Part shown: in pieces, positions 16,196 through 25,010 of the stretch
How the letters are laid out: each line of letters begins with the position of its first letter
Numbering within the stretch: the stretch's first letter is position 1
Source: an uncultured Alphaproteobacteria bacterium
GTDB lineage: Bacteria; Pseudomonadota; Alphaproteobacteria; HIMB59; GCA-002718135
Length of the DNA: 41,279 nucleotides
Reading direction: 5' to 3'
Assembly (NCBI GenBank): GCA_902587565.1
Contig: CACILT010000008.1
Span: forward strand, 1-41,279
Translations under genes and position numbers: made by a program
Notes under the pieces: model-generated
Database searches by the model: none
The model's input: only the letters and a program-made list of their open reading frames with translations
Told to the model about the DNA's origin: nothing

Positions 16196-17449
16196 ATGAC
16201 TTTGAACAACAATTATTTTCATTATTGGGTTGACAGTAAGAAGGATGAAGAAATTAAGAAATTTCAAGAATGTATTGATTCATATATTTATTTTAAAAAA
16301 GATGCATTGCTCATAACTAATCAATTAATACGAGAGAATAGAAGTTTTCAGGCTCCAAAATTGCTGAAAACTTTTTTATTACTATTTTCAAGAGATATAA
16401 ATAAATTAACACTAGCTAAAGACACCATAAAATCAATTTCAGTTGATAATATCAATAATCACTTTCATGAATATTTAGAAGTTGCAAAACTTTGGATTAA
16501 TAATGATTTAAAAAATTTATTAAATAAATTAGAGTTAATTATAAAAGAAAATCCCAAAGATATTTTTGCTATCAGATTATTCCATTTTAATAATATTTTC
16601 TTAGGTATTGACGGTAATTTTTTAGATAAACATGTAGAAATATTGAGTAAGTGGTCAGAAAATGATCAACATTACAATTTGCTATTAGGCATGACTAGCT
16701 ATGCTTATGAAGAAAATAATTTAATTGATAAAGCCAAGTTTCTAGCTGTAAATTCACTAAAACAATCATCCAATGATTTATGGAGTTGGCATGCTCTTTT
16801 GCATGTACACGATAATGAAAATAATGACTCGATTAACAAAAATAATAATTTTAATAAAATTAATTGGTCAATATACGGACCAATAAAAAGACATATATGG
16901 TGGCATCAATCATTAATATTATTCTATAATCAAAAATATAAAAAAAGCTTAAAACTATTTGATAAATATTTTTCTTCTTCACAAATTTTTTATTTAGATT
17001 TTTGTAATGCTTGTTCTTTCTTATTAAGACTTCATTACAAGGGAGTGGATGTTAAAGATAGAATGGATAAATTAAAAGATTATGCTGAGTATTTTAAAAA
17101 TCAACACGTACTTCCTTTCATCGATTATCACCTTATTTTTTATTACTCATACTATGATGATCTAGGTTATTTTGAGCAACTTGAAAAGAAAATGGAAGAT
17201 AATTACTTAGAAAACTCTTTTAAAGAAAATTATATAAATTTTTTAAAGCCAATTATCAAAAATATGAAAACTCATGAATTATTAAATGAAAATTTAATTA
17301 AATCGCAATTTAAATACCTTGGGGGTAGTTTTGCACAACGAGAACTTATTTTTTTGAGTTTAATTCAAAATACGAAATATGAAAAAAATAAATCAAATTT
17401 AATATCAGAATATAATAATTATAAATCAGTGTCAAAATTATATGTATAA
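16196..17449 (+). CDS. tetratricopeptide-repeat protein, TTC38-like
   Basis: A 417-residue helical protein resembling the TTC38 family (a TPR-related alpha-solenoid found in bacteria and animals; biochemical role unknown). Supporting blocks are the DLWSWHALLHVHD segment near residue 198, HIWWHQSLILFYNQKYKKSLKLFDKYF near 236, and CNACSFLLRLHYKGVDVKDRM near 268, where TTC38 proteins have a D...S.L.RL..EG pattern. No signal peptide. The ATG at 16196 is only 1 base after AGG, a poor spacing, but no better in-frame start was found. The stop overlaps the next ORF by 8 bases, coupling it to the apionate lactonase gene. Confidence 0.75.
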   Translation: MTLNNNYFHYWVDSKKDEEIKKFQECIDSYIYFKKDALLITNQLIRENRSFQAPKLLKTFLLLFSRDINKLTLAKDTIKSISVDNINNHFHEYLEVAKLWINNDLKNLLNKLELIIKENPKDIFAIRLFHFNNIFLGIDGNFLDKHVEILSKWSENDQHYNLLLGMTSYAYEENNLIDKAKFLAVNSLKQSSNDLWSWHALLHVHDNENNDSINKNNNFNKINWSIYGPIKRHIWWHQSLILFYNQKYKKSLKLFDKYFSSSQIFYLDFCNACSFLLRLHYKGVDVKDRMDKLKDYAEYFKNQHVLPFIDYHLIFYYSYYDDLGYFEQLEKKMEDNYLENSFKENYINFLKPIIKNMKTHELLNENLIKSQFKYLGGSFAQRELIFLSLIQNTKYEKNKSNLISEYNNYKSVSKLYV

Positions 17450-19256
17450 CTCTAAATTATTGGAAGAAAAGTTTATTAAAAACTCAAATAATAATTTTAC
17501 TATATTAAAAGATAATCTTTTTTTTCGAAATATAACTTTTCAAAATCTTCAAATTTTAAAAATGATATCATTCTTGGTAAGAGACAAAAATTGGAACAAT
17601 TATGATCCTAAAATTCTTAATTATGAAGAGAATTTTGATTCATCCCTAGAATATATATTTGATTTAGAATATGGTAATAGTGAAATTCTTAAAACAAAAA
17701 ATACTATATTATTTTCTGAAAATTCTATAACCTTATCTTCTGAAGGAAGATTCTTAACTGATTTTTGGACCAATAGAATAGGTTTTAATTTATTGATTCC
17801 ATTACAAAATCATGTTGGTTCAAATATTATTGTAACAAAAGAAGACGGGGTAAAAGAGGAAAAAAAATTTCCTGAATTTATAACGCCTGATCAACCATTT
17901 TTTAAATTTAAAAAGTTGGCTTACAACTTAGACGATAGCTTACTAGTTAATATACATTTTGAAGGTATTTTATTTGAAATGGAGGATCAAAGAAACTGGG
18001 GTGACGCTTCTTTCAAAATATATAGTGGCTCTTTATTAGATCCTTTTCCTTACTTAGAAAAAGAGGGGTCTAATTTCTCTCAAACTGTTAAAATAGATAT
18101 AGTAAATAAAAAACAAAGATCATTTCCAACTAAGAATATTGTAAAACTTGATCATACTTCTTCTTATAAATTTCCTAAAATTGGTATAAAAATTGATTCT
18201 CTAATTCTTCCTAATGATCATTTAATAAGTAACTTTGATTATTATTACTATCTTATTGATTTTACTGAAGATTATAAAAGTGTAGCTTCAAGATTTCAAA
18301 ACAAGATGTTTCTTGTAGCCTTGGTTGATCATATTAATGATCCTGAAAAAGAGTTAACTAAAATTTATAATTTTATAACTGATAATACTATTAATTTAGA
18401 TAAAATTTTAATTTGTCCAAAAATATATTTGAATAGTTTTCAACCTGCTGGTGAATGGCCTAAAGTTCCAGACTTAAATGAATACTATAAAATTGCGAAA
18501 AAGATGTTTTCTAATAGTCAAATTGTTTCAGGAATGGTCACTAATTTTACAGAATTAAATAGAAAGAGGCCAAAAATGTTTTATGATTTGGTTAGTTTTT
18601 CCTTCACCCCACTTATTCATGATTCTAGTGATTTTGGTGTGTTAAATACACCTGAAACTATACCTTATATATTTAAAACTTTAAAAAATTTTTCTAATAG
18701 TTGTGATGTTCATATTGGTCCAATTTCTATTGGTATGCATTTCAATCCATATGGCGAAAGTCTTGTAAATAATAAAAAGAAAATAAGATTAGAAATGGCT
18801 GATAGTGATCCAAGACATGATGCATTATTTTCACTAACTTGGACACTGGCAATTTTTATTCAATCTATTAATAAAGAGTCAAAGTATTTTACTTTTAATT
18901 CTATTTACGGATATCACGGAATATTAAATAAAGATAATACCAAAAGACCATTGTATCATTTAAATAATTTTTTTATTTCATTATCAAATTCAGAAATTTT
19001 TAAATTTAATCCAATTAATGAAGTGTATGGATTAAAAATTGTATTAAATGATAAAAAGTATTATTTATTTGTAAATTCTTCAAAACAAAAAAAGGAAATT
19101 AATATTTCTGAATTAAATTCTAGTTATCAATATAAGCTTAATTTAAAAAATTATACTGATATTTTTAGTAATAATTTTTCTTTTTTTAACTTTAAAATAG
19201 ATACAAATCCAAATGCGTTTGAGCCATTAGAAATTAAATTTATTGAAGATAAATGA
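17442..19256 (+). CDS. probable D-apionate lactonase
   Basis: Probably hydrolyses D-apionolactone to D-apionate, the second step of D-apiose oxidation. The 604-residue protein matches my memory of the ApnL family in several blocks: ILKMISFLVRDKNWNNYDP near residue 38, TDFWTNRIGFNLLIPL near 106, FPEFITPDQPFFKFKKL near 143, and above all GILFEMEDQRNWGDASFKIY near 174, a family hallmark. A TIM-barrel-like C-terminal half follows, with HIGPISIGMHFNPYG near 425 and the DPRHDALF block near 455. No signal peptide. It overlaps the TPR gene upstream by 8 bases and the Gfo/Idh/MocA dehydrogenase downstream by 4 (ATGA), the expected partner enzyme. Assignment rests on recalled family motifs. Confidence 0.75.
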   Translation: MYNSKLLEEKFIKNSNNNFTILKDNLFFRNITFQNLQILKMISFLVRDKNWNNYDPKILNYEENFDSSLEYIFDLEYGNSEILKTKNTILFSENSITLSSEGRFLTDFWTNRIGFNLLIPLQNHVGSNIIVTKEDGVKEEKKFPEFITPDQPFFKFKKLAYNLDDSLLVNIHFEGILFEMEDQRNWGDASFKIYSGSLLDPFPYLEKEGSNFSQTVKIDIVNKKQRSFPTKNIVKLDHTSSYKFPKIGIKIDSLILPNDHLISNFDYYYYLIDFTEDYKSVASRFQNKMFLVALVDHINDPEKELTKIYNFITDNTINLDKILICPKIYLNSFQPAGEWPKVPDLNEYYKIAKKMFSNSQIVSGMVTNFTELNRKRPKMFYDLVSFSFTPLIHDSSDFGVLNTPETIPYIFKTLKNFSNSCDVHIGPISIGMHFNPYGESLVNNKKKIRLEMADSDPRHDALFSLTWTLAIFIQSINKESKYFTFNSIYGYHGILNKDNTKRPLYHLNNFFISLSNSEIFKFNPINEVYGLKIVLNDKKYYLFVNSSKQKKEINISELNSSYQYKLNLKNYTDIFSNNFSFFNFKIDTNPNAFEPLEIKFIEDK

Positions 19257-20275
19257 AAAAATTAAAAGGAGCATTAATCGGTTGCGGTTTCTTTGCTGAA
19301 AATCATATTTTAGCTTGGAAAGAATTAAGAAATATAGAAATAATATGCGTTTGTGATTTAGATATAAAAAAAGCTAATAAATTCAAATCTAAATTTAATA
19401 TTTTGCATTCTTATTCATCCATTGAATTAATGTTAAAAAAACATAAAATTGACTTCGTTGATGTTGTAACAACAATGGAGACACACTTAAATATTGGTAA
19501 AATTTTATCTAAGTATAAAATTCCGACTTCTATACAAAAACCATTTGCAGAAAATTTATCAAATGCAAAAAAAATTGTATCTTTATATAAAAAAAACAAA
19601 ACACCACTTATGGTTCATGAGAATTTTAGATGGCAAAGCCCTCTGTTAAAATTAAAAGAAATTATAAATAAAGAGAAGTTAACTATACCACATTATGCCA
19701 AGATATCTTTTAGACATGCAAATCCTGTTGGATATATCAATCAAACATATTTATATGATTTAAAAGAGTATTTAACCTTAGATGTGGGAATTCATTTATT
19801 TGATTTAAGCAGATACTTTATGGGAGAAGCCAAAAGTATTTATACAGTAAATCAAAATACAAATAATAAATTTAAAGGTGAAACTGATTTTATATCTCTC
19901 ATAAGAAATAAAAATAAAAGTATTACTATTGTTGATGCATCTATATCTTCAATTAAAAAACCAGATAGATTTGCTCAAACTCTAGTTAATTTAGAATTTT
20001 CTAATGGCTCAATAGATCTGGACTACAATTATAAAATTACTTTACATAAAAATAAAAAGAAGAAAATTTATTATGGAAATCCAAAAAAATACAAATGGAT
20101 TTCTCAACCTTGGGATCAAATTCAAGAAAGTGTAATAAATACACATAAACATTTCATTTATTGTTTAATCAATAATATTGATCATGATACTAGTGGTGCA
20201 GATAATATTAAGAGTTTGTCGTTGGTTTTTAATTCTTATAAATCTAATAAATTACGAAAAGAAATTAAAATTTAA
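19253..20275 (+). CDS. Gfo/Idh/MocA oxidoreductase, probable D-apiose dehydrogenase
   Basis: An NAD(P)-dependent sugar dehydrogenase, probably oxidising D-apiose to D-apionolactone (ApsD type). The N-terminal Rossmann domain shows LKGALIGCGFFAENH, with the acidic CVCDLD at strand 2. The catalytic EKP-type motif is QKPFAENL (about residue 97), followed by PLMVHENFRWQSPLLKL, and the active-site LDVGIHLFDLSRYFMGE (about residue 175) supplies Asp and His. The late blocks SQPWDQIQESV and DTSGADNIKSL also fit ApsD as I remember it. 340 residues. Overlapping the lactonase gene by 4 bases strongly suggests a shared pathway. A different branched or plain sugar remains possible. Confidence 0.75.
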   Translation: MKKLKGALIGCGFFAENHILAWKELRNIEIICVCDLDIKKANKFKSKFNILHSYSSIELMLKKHKIDFVDVVTTMETHLNIGKILSKYKIPTSIQKPFAENLSNAKKIVSLYKKNKTPLMVHENFRWQSPLLKLKEIINKEKLTIPHYAKISFRHANPVGYINQTYLYDLKEYLTLDVGIHLFDLSRYFMGEAKSIYTVNQNTNNKFKGETDFISLIRNKNKSITIVDASISSIKKPDRFAQTLVNLEFSNGSIDLDYNYKITLHKNKKKKIYYGNPKKYKWISQPWDQIQESVINTHKHFIYCLINNIDHDTSGADNIKSLSLVFNSYKSNKLRKEIKI

Positions 20276-20283
20276 AAAACCTA

Positions 20284-22896
20284 TTAAATGGTAAATTTTG
20301 AAATTTCATCTCTTATTAACTTACTTAAAAGACTATATCCTAAAACATTCATATGTAATGGATCCTCAGAATAAAATTTTTCAAATCCTGCATCAAGCAT
20401 CGGAGAACACAAGTCAATATATCTCCATTGACTTAAATTTTTAATGTTATTTTTTATTCTTTCATTTGCATCTAAAATTGTATTTATATAATTTTTTCGA
20501 AATACACTTGGTTTAATTGATACAAAAAAACATAATGAATGTGGTAATTTTTCATTTACCTCTGAAGTAAATAATAGAAACTCCTTTTCAAGCTCTGCAG
20601 CACTCATACCGCTACCAATATCGTTATCTCCCGCATAAAACACAATCTTATCAGGATTATTTGGGACCACTATTCTATTAAAATATGTACGACATGAAAC
20701 TAATGTTGATCCACCAAATCCTAAATTTAACAAATTATCAAATGATAAATCTGTTTTTGCTTTCTCCCAATCTTTAAATGTAGAGCTACCAAATAAAACT
20801 ATTCTATTATTTGAATATTTATCTAAGTGTAATTTAATTTCTAATTCTCTTACATCTGCTTCAAATTCTTCTTCTGTAGGACTTAATGAATTTAAATTAG
20901 TTATAATATTTTCATTATTGATTTTATTTTTTTCTGCTGATTTTGCTAATTCAATTGCTTCTTCAACATAAGATCGAAAAGTTTTTCTATACTTAGATAA
21001 AAAATTTTCTAATTCTTTTTTATTTTTCATATCATTTACAAAATCTTTTATTTTAATTGGTTCTTTAATAACTACAGAATAAATCGTATTAGAAATTGAA
21101 TAATCAAAATTGGCTAATGCAATTGGCACAAGAAGAGGCTCTGGTTTTAGTTGATCTGCTAATAAAAACGCTCCTGGTTTTAATGGACCCGGGGAGTTTG
21201 GAGTTAAATTATCTTCAGTTTCAGAAGTACCCTCTGGGGCAATAACTAAAGGTCTATTTTGATCAAAAATATTTTGAGTTTCGATGAATAATTGACTTTT
21301 TCTTTTCTTTTTTTGTTCTTGGGTCTCATATAATTGATCTGACTCTGGCGTATGAACAAAAATATAATCTAAATTCTCATAATAATTATATCGCCAAAAT
21401 TCTGTATTTCTTGAATATCTTGCAATTCTTTGACCTCCATCACCATATTTGGGAAATAAAATTTTTGCACTTATAAAATGACTATCAATACTAAATTGAT
21501 GCCCATTAGCTAAACCATTTTCTTCAATACTAGCTAAATGATTATAAAAAAATATGTTTGTTGGCTCATCCGGTAAATTCTCCATTCCTTTAATAATATA
21601 AGGAACTTGATCAAAAGCTTTAATAAAATCTGAATTTGTTAATTTTTGTAAAGCTTGTTTATTTATTGAATCATAAGATGTTGCTACACGATTGTAAATT
21701 TTATTTAGTTGTTTGAAAAATCTATCTTTTCTTTCTAAACCACTTAATGCATCAATCATCAGACTAGCTATGGATTTTTCATCATCATTACCAGAAATAA
21801 TTAAATCATAAATGGTATTAAAAGCTAAAGAATGGGTTAAATGATTTTCTAATAAATGAGGAATTGTATAGAGTTTTGAATTACTTGGTATTGTTGAAGA
21901 ATTATCATCTAATAAATATTTAAAAAATTCTTTTTCATTTTTAGCTGGGTATGTAGTTAATCCAGTTGAACTTTGAATATATCGACCTAATTGCCAGAGT
22001 TGTCTTTTAAAAAATTTGATTGCCAATTCTGGATTGGTTTTAATTAAATTATCAATAAACTCATTTGAAAATTTTAATATTGTTGTATCTCTTGTTGATT
22101 TTAACGAGTAGGGTGATTTAATATCATGTAATCCTGAAGACAAGGATAGTGCTACTCCTGGTCTAGCTATTGATCTTGAATTTTTTTCTAGCTGCTCATT
22201 TTTTAAATTTGTAAATGAAGCTTCAACTTTACCTTTTAATAAAATATTTATTCCATCGGATTTGGTACCTTCTATTGATATGTATTCGCCAACTGAAAAT
22301 AATCTAACGTTTGCATAATTTATTAGTTGATCTAAATCTTTATCATCAAGAAAAGCTAAAAATGCAGAATTTTTTATTCTTTGTGTGTTTACAATATCTC
22401 CACCAGTTTTAACACCATCTGCTAAATTAATATTTTTTTGTTCAACGGGTCTTTCTAAATTTCTAGATGACCAAATTAAATTAATTGATTCAAATAGCAA
22501 AAAAGAATAAAAAAAACTTGCATAATTAGGATCTAATTCTTCTAATTCTTTTAATTTTTCTATTTTGATAGAAATATATTTTGAATTACCTTTAATAAAT
22601 ATATCTGACATGTATCTCCCTGGGGCATTTACACCTGAAATACCAAGAGGCGATCCAGTATTTTTTAATGTTGCTAACTTATAAAAAACATTATTATGAT
22701 ATTTTACGTATTCCGCTTCACCTTTTAATAGAATAAAAATTTTATCTGCAATACCATGCTGTTCTGCAATTTTGATGTCTTCGTTACTTTCATGTAATTC
22801 TGCGCTTGAATTTATTAAATCTTCAGTATTTTTTTTTGGAGATAAAGAAAAACCTTTATCTACTAGTATTAAAGATATTTTTTCACTTATATTCAT
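20284..22896 (-). CDS. four-domain fusion: two cNMP-binding folds, acyltransferase and SGNH hydrolase
   Basis: An 870-residue protein. Residues about 28-125 and 177-310 look like cyclic-nucleotide-binding (CAP_ED) folds: KIFILLKGEAEYV and INILLKGKVEASF are the beta-barrel strands. Neither shows the canonical GE...RTA phosphate cassette, so ligand binding is doubtful. Residues about 430-640 form a PlsC-like acyltransferase: NHLASIEEN (Asn452-His453) at the HX4D position with Glu replacing Asp, then VIAPEGTSE near 555 as the EGTS block. Residues about 695-870 are an SGNH hydrolase with all blocks: FGSST (nucleophile Ser), GFGGS, AGDNDIG and DPLHMN (Asp/His). No membrane helix is evident. Inferred role: regulated phospholipid acyl exchange, the hydrolase removing and the transferase adding chains. 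No pseudo-stop or frameshift breaks the fusion. Confidence 0.85.
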   Translation of the reverse strand: MNISEKISLILVDKGFSLSPKKNTEDLINSSAELHESNEDIKIAEQHGIADKIFILLKGEAEYVKYHNNVFYKLATLKNTGSPLGISGVNAPGRYMSDIFIKGNSKYISIKIEKLKELEELDPNYASFFYSFLLFESINLIWSSRNLERPVEQKNINLADGVKTGGDIVNTQRIKNSAFLAFLDDKDLDQLINYANVRLFSVGEYISIEGTKSDGINILLKGKVEASFTNLKNEQLEKNSRSIARPGVALSLSSGLHDIKSPYSLKSTRDTTILKFSNEFIDNLIKTNPELAIKFFKRQLWQLGRYIQSSTGLTTYPAKNEKEFFKYLLDDNSSTIPSNSKLYTIPHLLENHLTHSLAFNTIYDLIISGNDDEKSIASLMIDALSGLERKDRFFKQLNKIYNRVATSYDSINKQALQKLTNSDFIKAFDQVPYIIKGMENLPDEPTNIFFYNHLASIEENGLANGHQFSIDSHFISAKILFPKYGDGGQRIARYSRNTEFWRYNYYENLDYIFVHTPESDQLYETQEQKKKRKSQLFIETQNIFDQNRPLVIAPEGTSETEDNLTPNSPGPLKPGAFLLADQLKPEPLLVPIALANFDYSISNTIYSVVIKEPIKIKDFVNDMKNKKELENFLSKYRKTFRSYVEEAIELAKSAEKNKINNENIITNLNSLSPTEEEFEADVRELEIKLHLDKYSNNRIVLFGSSTFKDWEKAKTDLSFDNLLNLGFGGSTLVSCRTYFNRIVVPNNPDKIVFYAGDNDIGSGMSAAELEKEFLLFTSEVNEKLPHSLCFFVSIKPSVFRKNYINTILDANERIKNNIKNLSQWRYIDLCSPMLDAGFEKFYSEDPLHMNVLGYSLLSKLIRDEISKFTI

Positions 22897-22943
22897 TAAA
22901 AATATAGTTTAATAAATTTCCTTTTAATTAAAAGAGAAAAATA

Positions 22944-23648
22944 TTATCTTCTTATAATTGACTTAAAAATGTTAATAAAAGATAATAGTATTATCTTTAA
23001 TCTAAATATACTTACAATTGATTGAGCTAAATATGTTAAAGCAGCTGCTCTTAAAACAGATTTACATTGGTACATATTCTCTTTAGGAACATATCGTTTG
23101 AGTATAGGTAATGCTCTCTTAAAACTTGCATCAAATTCTACAGGAAGAGTAATTAAATGAATTAATACATTTGTAGATAAACATCCCATTATTATTATCG
23201 CAGCAATAAGTGTGATAAATGGACTTTTAGTAAAAGCAAATATTGAAGGTAGCCCTATAATTAATAAAAATGATCCAATTCTTTGGAAAATCATTGTTTT
23301 TTCAATTAATGATTGTCTAAGGATAAGGGGCTTATATTTTTCTTTGTCTTGAATTGCATGACCAATTTCGTGGGCAACAACTGCAATGCTTGTTATACTT
23401 TTCTTATCAAGTTTATCTGTGGCAATATGTATTTTTTTTTCTTTAGGATTATAATGATCTAATTGTTTAATTGGATTAATTGAAACATTGGTAATTTCCT
23501 CTTCTTCAAGTATTTTTTTACCTAGTTCTCTACCAGTGAAGGGCATATCGGATAAAATTTTATTATATTTTTTTAAAATATAATTTACCCATAAACTAGG
23601 TACGAAAAGTGCAATAAAAGGTAAAAAATAGTAAAATAACTTAATCAC
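22944..23648 (-). CDS. membrane zinc metallopeptidase, YugP-like
   Basis: A 234-residue inner-membrane protein with an N-terminal helix (residues 3-24), the zinc motif HEIGH (His93-Glu94-His97) in VVAHEIGHAIQDKE, and further helices at about 113-133, 138-160 and a C-terminal segment. The pattern FTGRELGKKILEEE near residue 37 and the HVxIHIATDKL-type block before the HExxH are typical of the YugP/neutral zinc metallopeptidase family. Roles in membrane protein turnover are assumed for the family but not proven. It lies 47 bases downstream of the start of the fusion gene, on the same strand. Confidence 0.9.
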   Translation of the reverse strand: MIKLFYYFLPFIALFVPSLWVNYILKKYNKILSDMPFTGRELGKKILEEEEITNVSINPIKQLDHYNPKEKKIHIATDKLDKKSITSIAVVAHEIGHAIQDKEKYKPLILRQSLIEKTMIFQRIGSFLLIIGLPSIFAFTKSPFITLIAAIIIMGCLSTNVLIHLITLPVEFDASFKRALPILKRYVPKENMYQCKSVLRAAALTYLAQSIVSIFRLKIILLSFINIFKSIIRR

Positions 23649-23703
23649 ATTATAAAAATAGTAGTAATGTTAGTAAAAATCAAATGTATTAAAAATCTTA
23701 AAA

Positions 23704-24675
23704 TTATAAAATTTTAATATGATGTGATAATTTTTCTCCTGCATCCCAGGCATCACTTAAACTTTTGCCTAGAATCCAGTCTCCACTTAAGAATATTTTA
23801 TTATTCCTTGAAGTAATCCAATTTTTTTTTGAAATACTGTTATAACTCACTTTGGTTTGTGCATATAGCCACCTGTGTGATTTAATAAAATTTATCTCAT
23901 TTTTTATACCAAATGTTTTTTCAAATATTGACTGTGCATATTTTTCTAGTGCAGACCTATCTATGTCAATATTATTATTTGTATATTCTGAACTCATATT
24001 TAATACCCAGCAATCATGAGATAATTCATTAAATTTTATATTTTGATTCATAAAGAAACTAATATCCTTATGAAGATTCAATCCTGCTTTAATATTAATG
24101 TTATTAATTTCTTTATAACTTAACATTATAGTATGAATGGGATCATAAGATGGTTCATTAATAACTTGAGTAAAATCAATGAAATTTGATGAAAGTTCTT
24201 TAGATTGTAGATAGGGTATACAAATTAAAACATAATCAAAATTCTTAAATTCTTCTTTTTCAGAAAATAATGAAAACGTACCATTATTATTTTTTGAAAT
24301 CTTAATTATTTTTGAATTAAAATAACTTTTTGATTTAATATTTTCAAATATAGACTTAGGAATACTATTCATTCCATTTTTACCAATAATAATTTTTTTT
24401 CTAGTCTTTTCTTTTTTTAAATAATCTGTTGCAAAATCTATTTCTATTACATGCCCTAAATTATACCTACTTATTACTTCATTTAACTGATTAACAGAAT
24501 GATTTGTTGATAGATAATGTGCACCATGATCAAAAAGATAATTACCATGCTTTCTAGTAGAGACTCTTCCTCCTGGTCTCCATGATTTATCAAAAATTGT
24601 AATATTATGTTCTTGAAGATTATAAGCAAGAGATAAGCCAGTCATCCCAGCTCCAATTATTGCAATATTTTTCAC
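23704..24675 (-). CDS. FAD-dependent oxidoreductase, renalase-like
   Basis: A 323-residue flavoprotein. The N-terminus has the dinucleotide-binding fingerprint IAIIGAGMTGLSLAYNL and the following IFDKSWRPGGRVSTRK motif, as in renalase and other amine-oxidase-fold NAD(P)/FAD enzymes; FDHGAHYLST continues the pattern. The C-terminus has the second FAD motif as IFLSGDWILGKSLSDAWDAG. Mammalian and bacterial renalases oxidise isomeric dihydro-NAD(P)H; whether that applies here is uncertain. The ATG directly abuts the stop of a 67-residue ORF upstream. Confidence 0.87.
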   Translation of the reverse strand: MKNIAIIGAGMTGLSLAYNLQEHNITIFDKSWRPGGRVSTRKHGNYLFDHGAHYLSTNHSVNQLNEVISRYNLGHVIEIDFATDYLKKEKTRKKIIIGKNGMNSIPKSIFENIKSKSYFNSKIIKISKNNNGTFSLFSEKEEFKNFDYVLICIPYLQSKELSSNFIDFTQVINEPSYDPIHTIMLSYKEINNINIKAGLNLHKDISFFMNQNIKFNELSHDCWVLNMSSEYTNNNIDIDRSALEKYAQSIFEKTFGIKNEINFIKSHRWLYAQTKVSYNSISKKNWITSRNNKIFLSGDWILGKSLSDAWDAGEKLSHHIKIL

Positions 24676-24879
24676 TTAATTAATGTTAATTATTTGAAAA
24701 ATTTTTTTATCTGAAGATTTAATTTTTTTTAAACCAAATTTACTGCATAGATTCTTGTATCTCTGTTTTGCAGGTAAGTTAATTGTTTTAAAATGTATAT
24801 TATCGTGGCCAAACATCATTTTCTGACCATTTATCTCATATAATTTTTTATAAATACTAGATTTTCTTCTGATAACCAT
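24676..24879 (-). CDS. small basic protein, function unknown
   Basis: A 67-residue Lys/Ile-rich ORF (MVIRRKSSIYKKLYEINGQK...) ending one base before the renalase-like ATG. It has a plausible soluble composition (FGHDNIHFKTINLPAKQRYK) and no membrane segment. I see no strong SD, and do not recognise the family. The tight junction with the flavoprotein gene is the main reason to keep it. Confidence 0.4.
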   Translation of the reverse strand: MVIRRKSSIYKKLYEINGQKMMFGHDNIHFKTINLPAKQRYKNLCSKFGLKKIKSSDKKIFQIININ

Positions 24880-24882
24880 AAT

Positions 24883-24966
24883 TTAATAGAAAAAATATAT
24901 AGTTAAATTTAAAGCAGCAAAGATAAATACTATCGCAATAGCTGCATATAAATTTCTTTTGTTCAT
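24883..24966 (-). CDS. candidate 27-residue single-span membrane micro-protein
   Basis: Starting at 24966 on the minus strand, the frame reads MNKRNLYAAIAIVFIFAALN and continues LTIYFFY to a stop at 24883. A basic N-terminus followed by one hydrophobic helix is the usual form of small membrane proteins. It ends 3 bases before the 67-residue ORF. The upstream SD is weak, and the ORF is short enough to be chance. Confidence 0.3.
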   Translation of the reverse strand: MNKRNLYAAIAIVFIFAALNLTIYFFY

Positions 24967-25010
24967 AGCTATTTATAGATAAAATTATACTTAAAAGTCA
25001 AGATGCTAAT

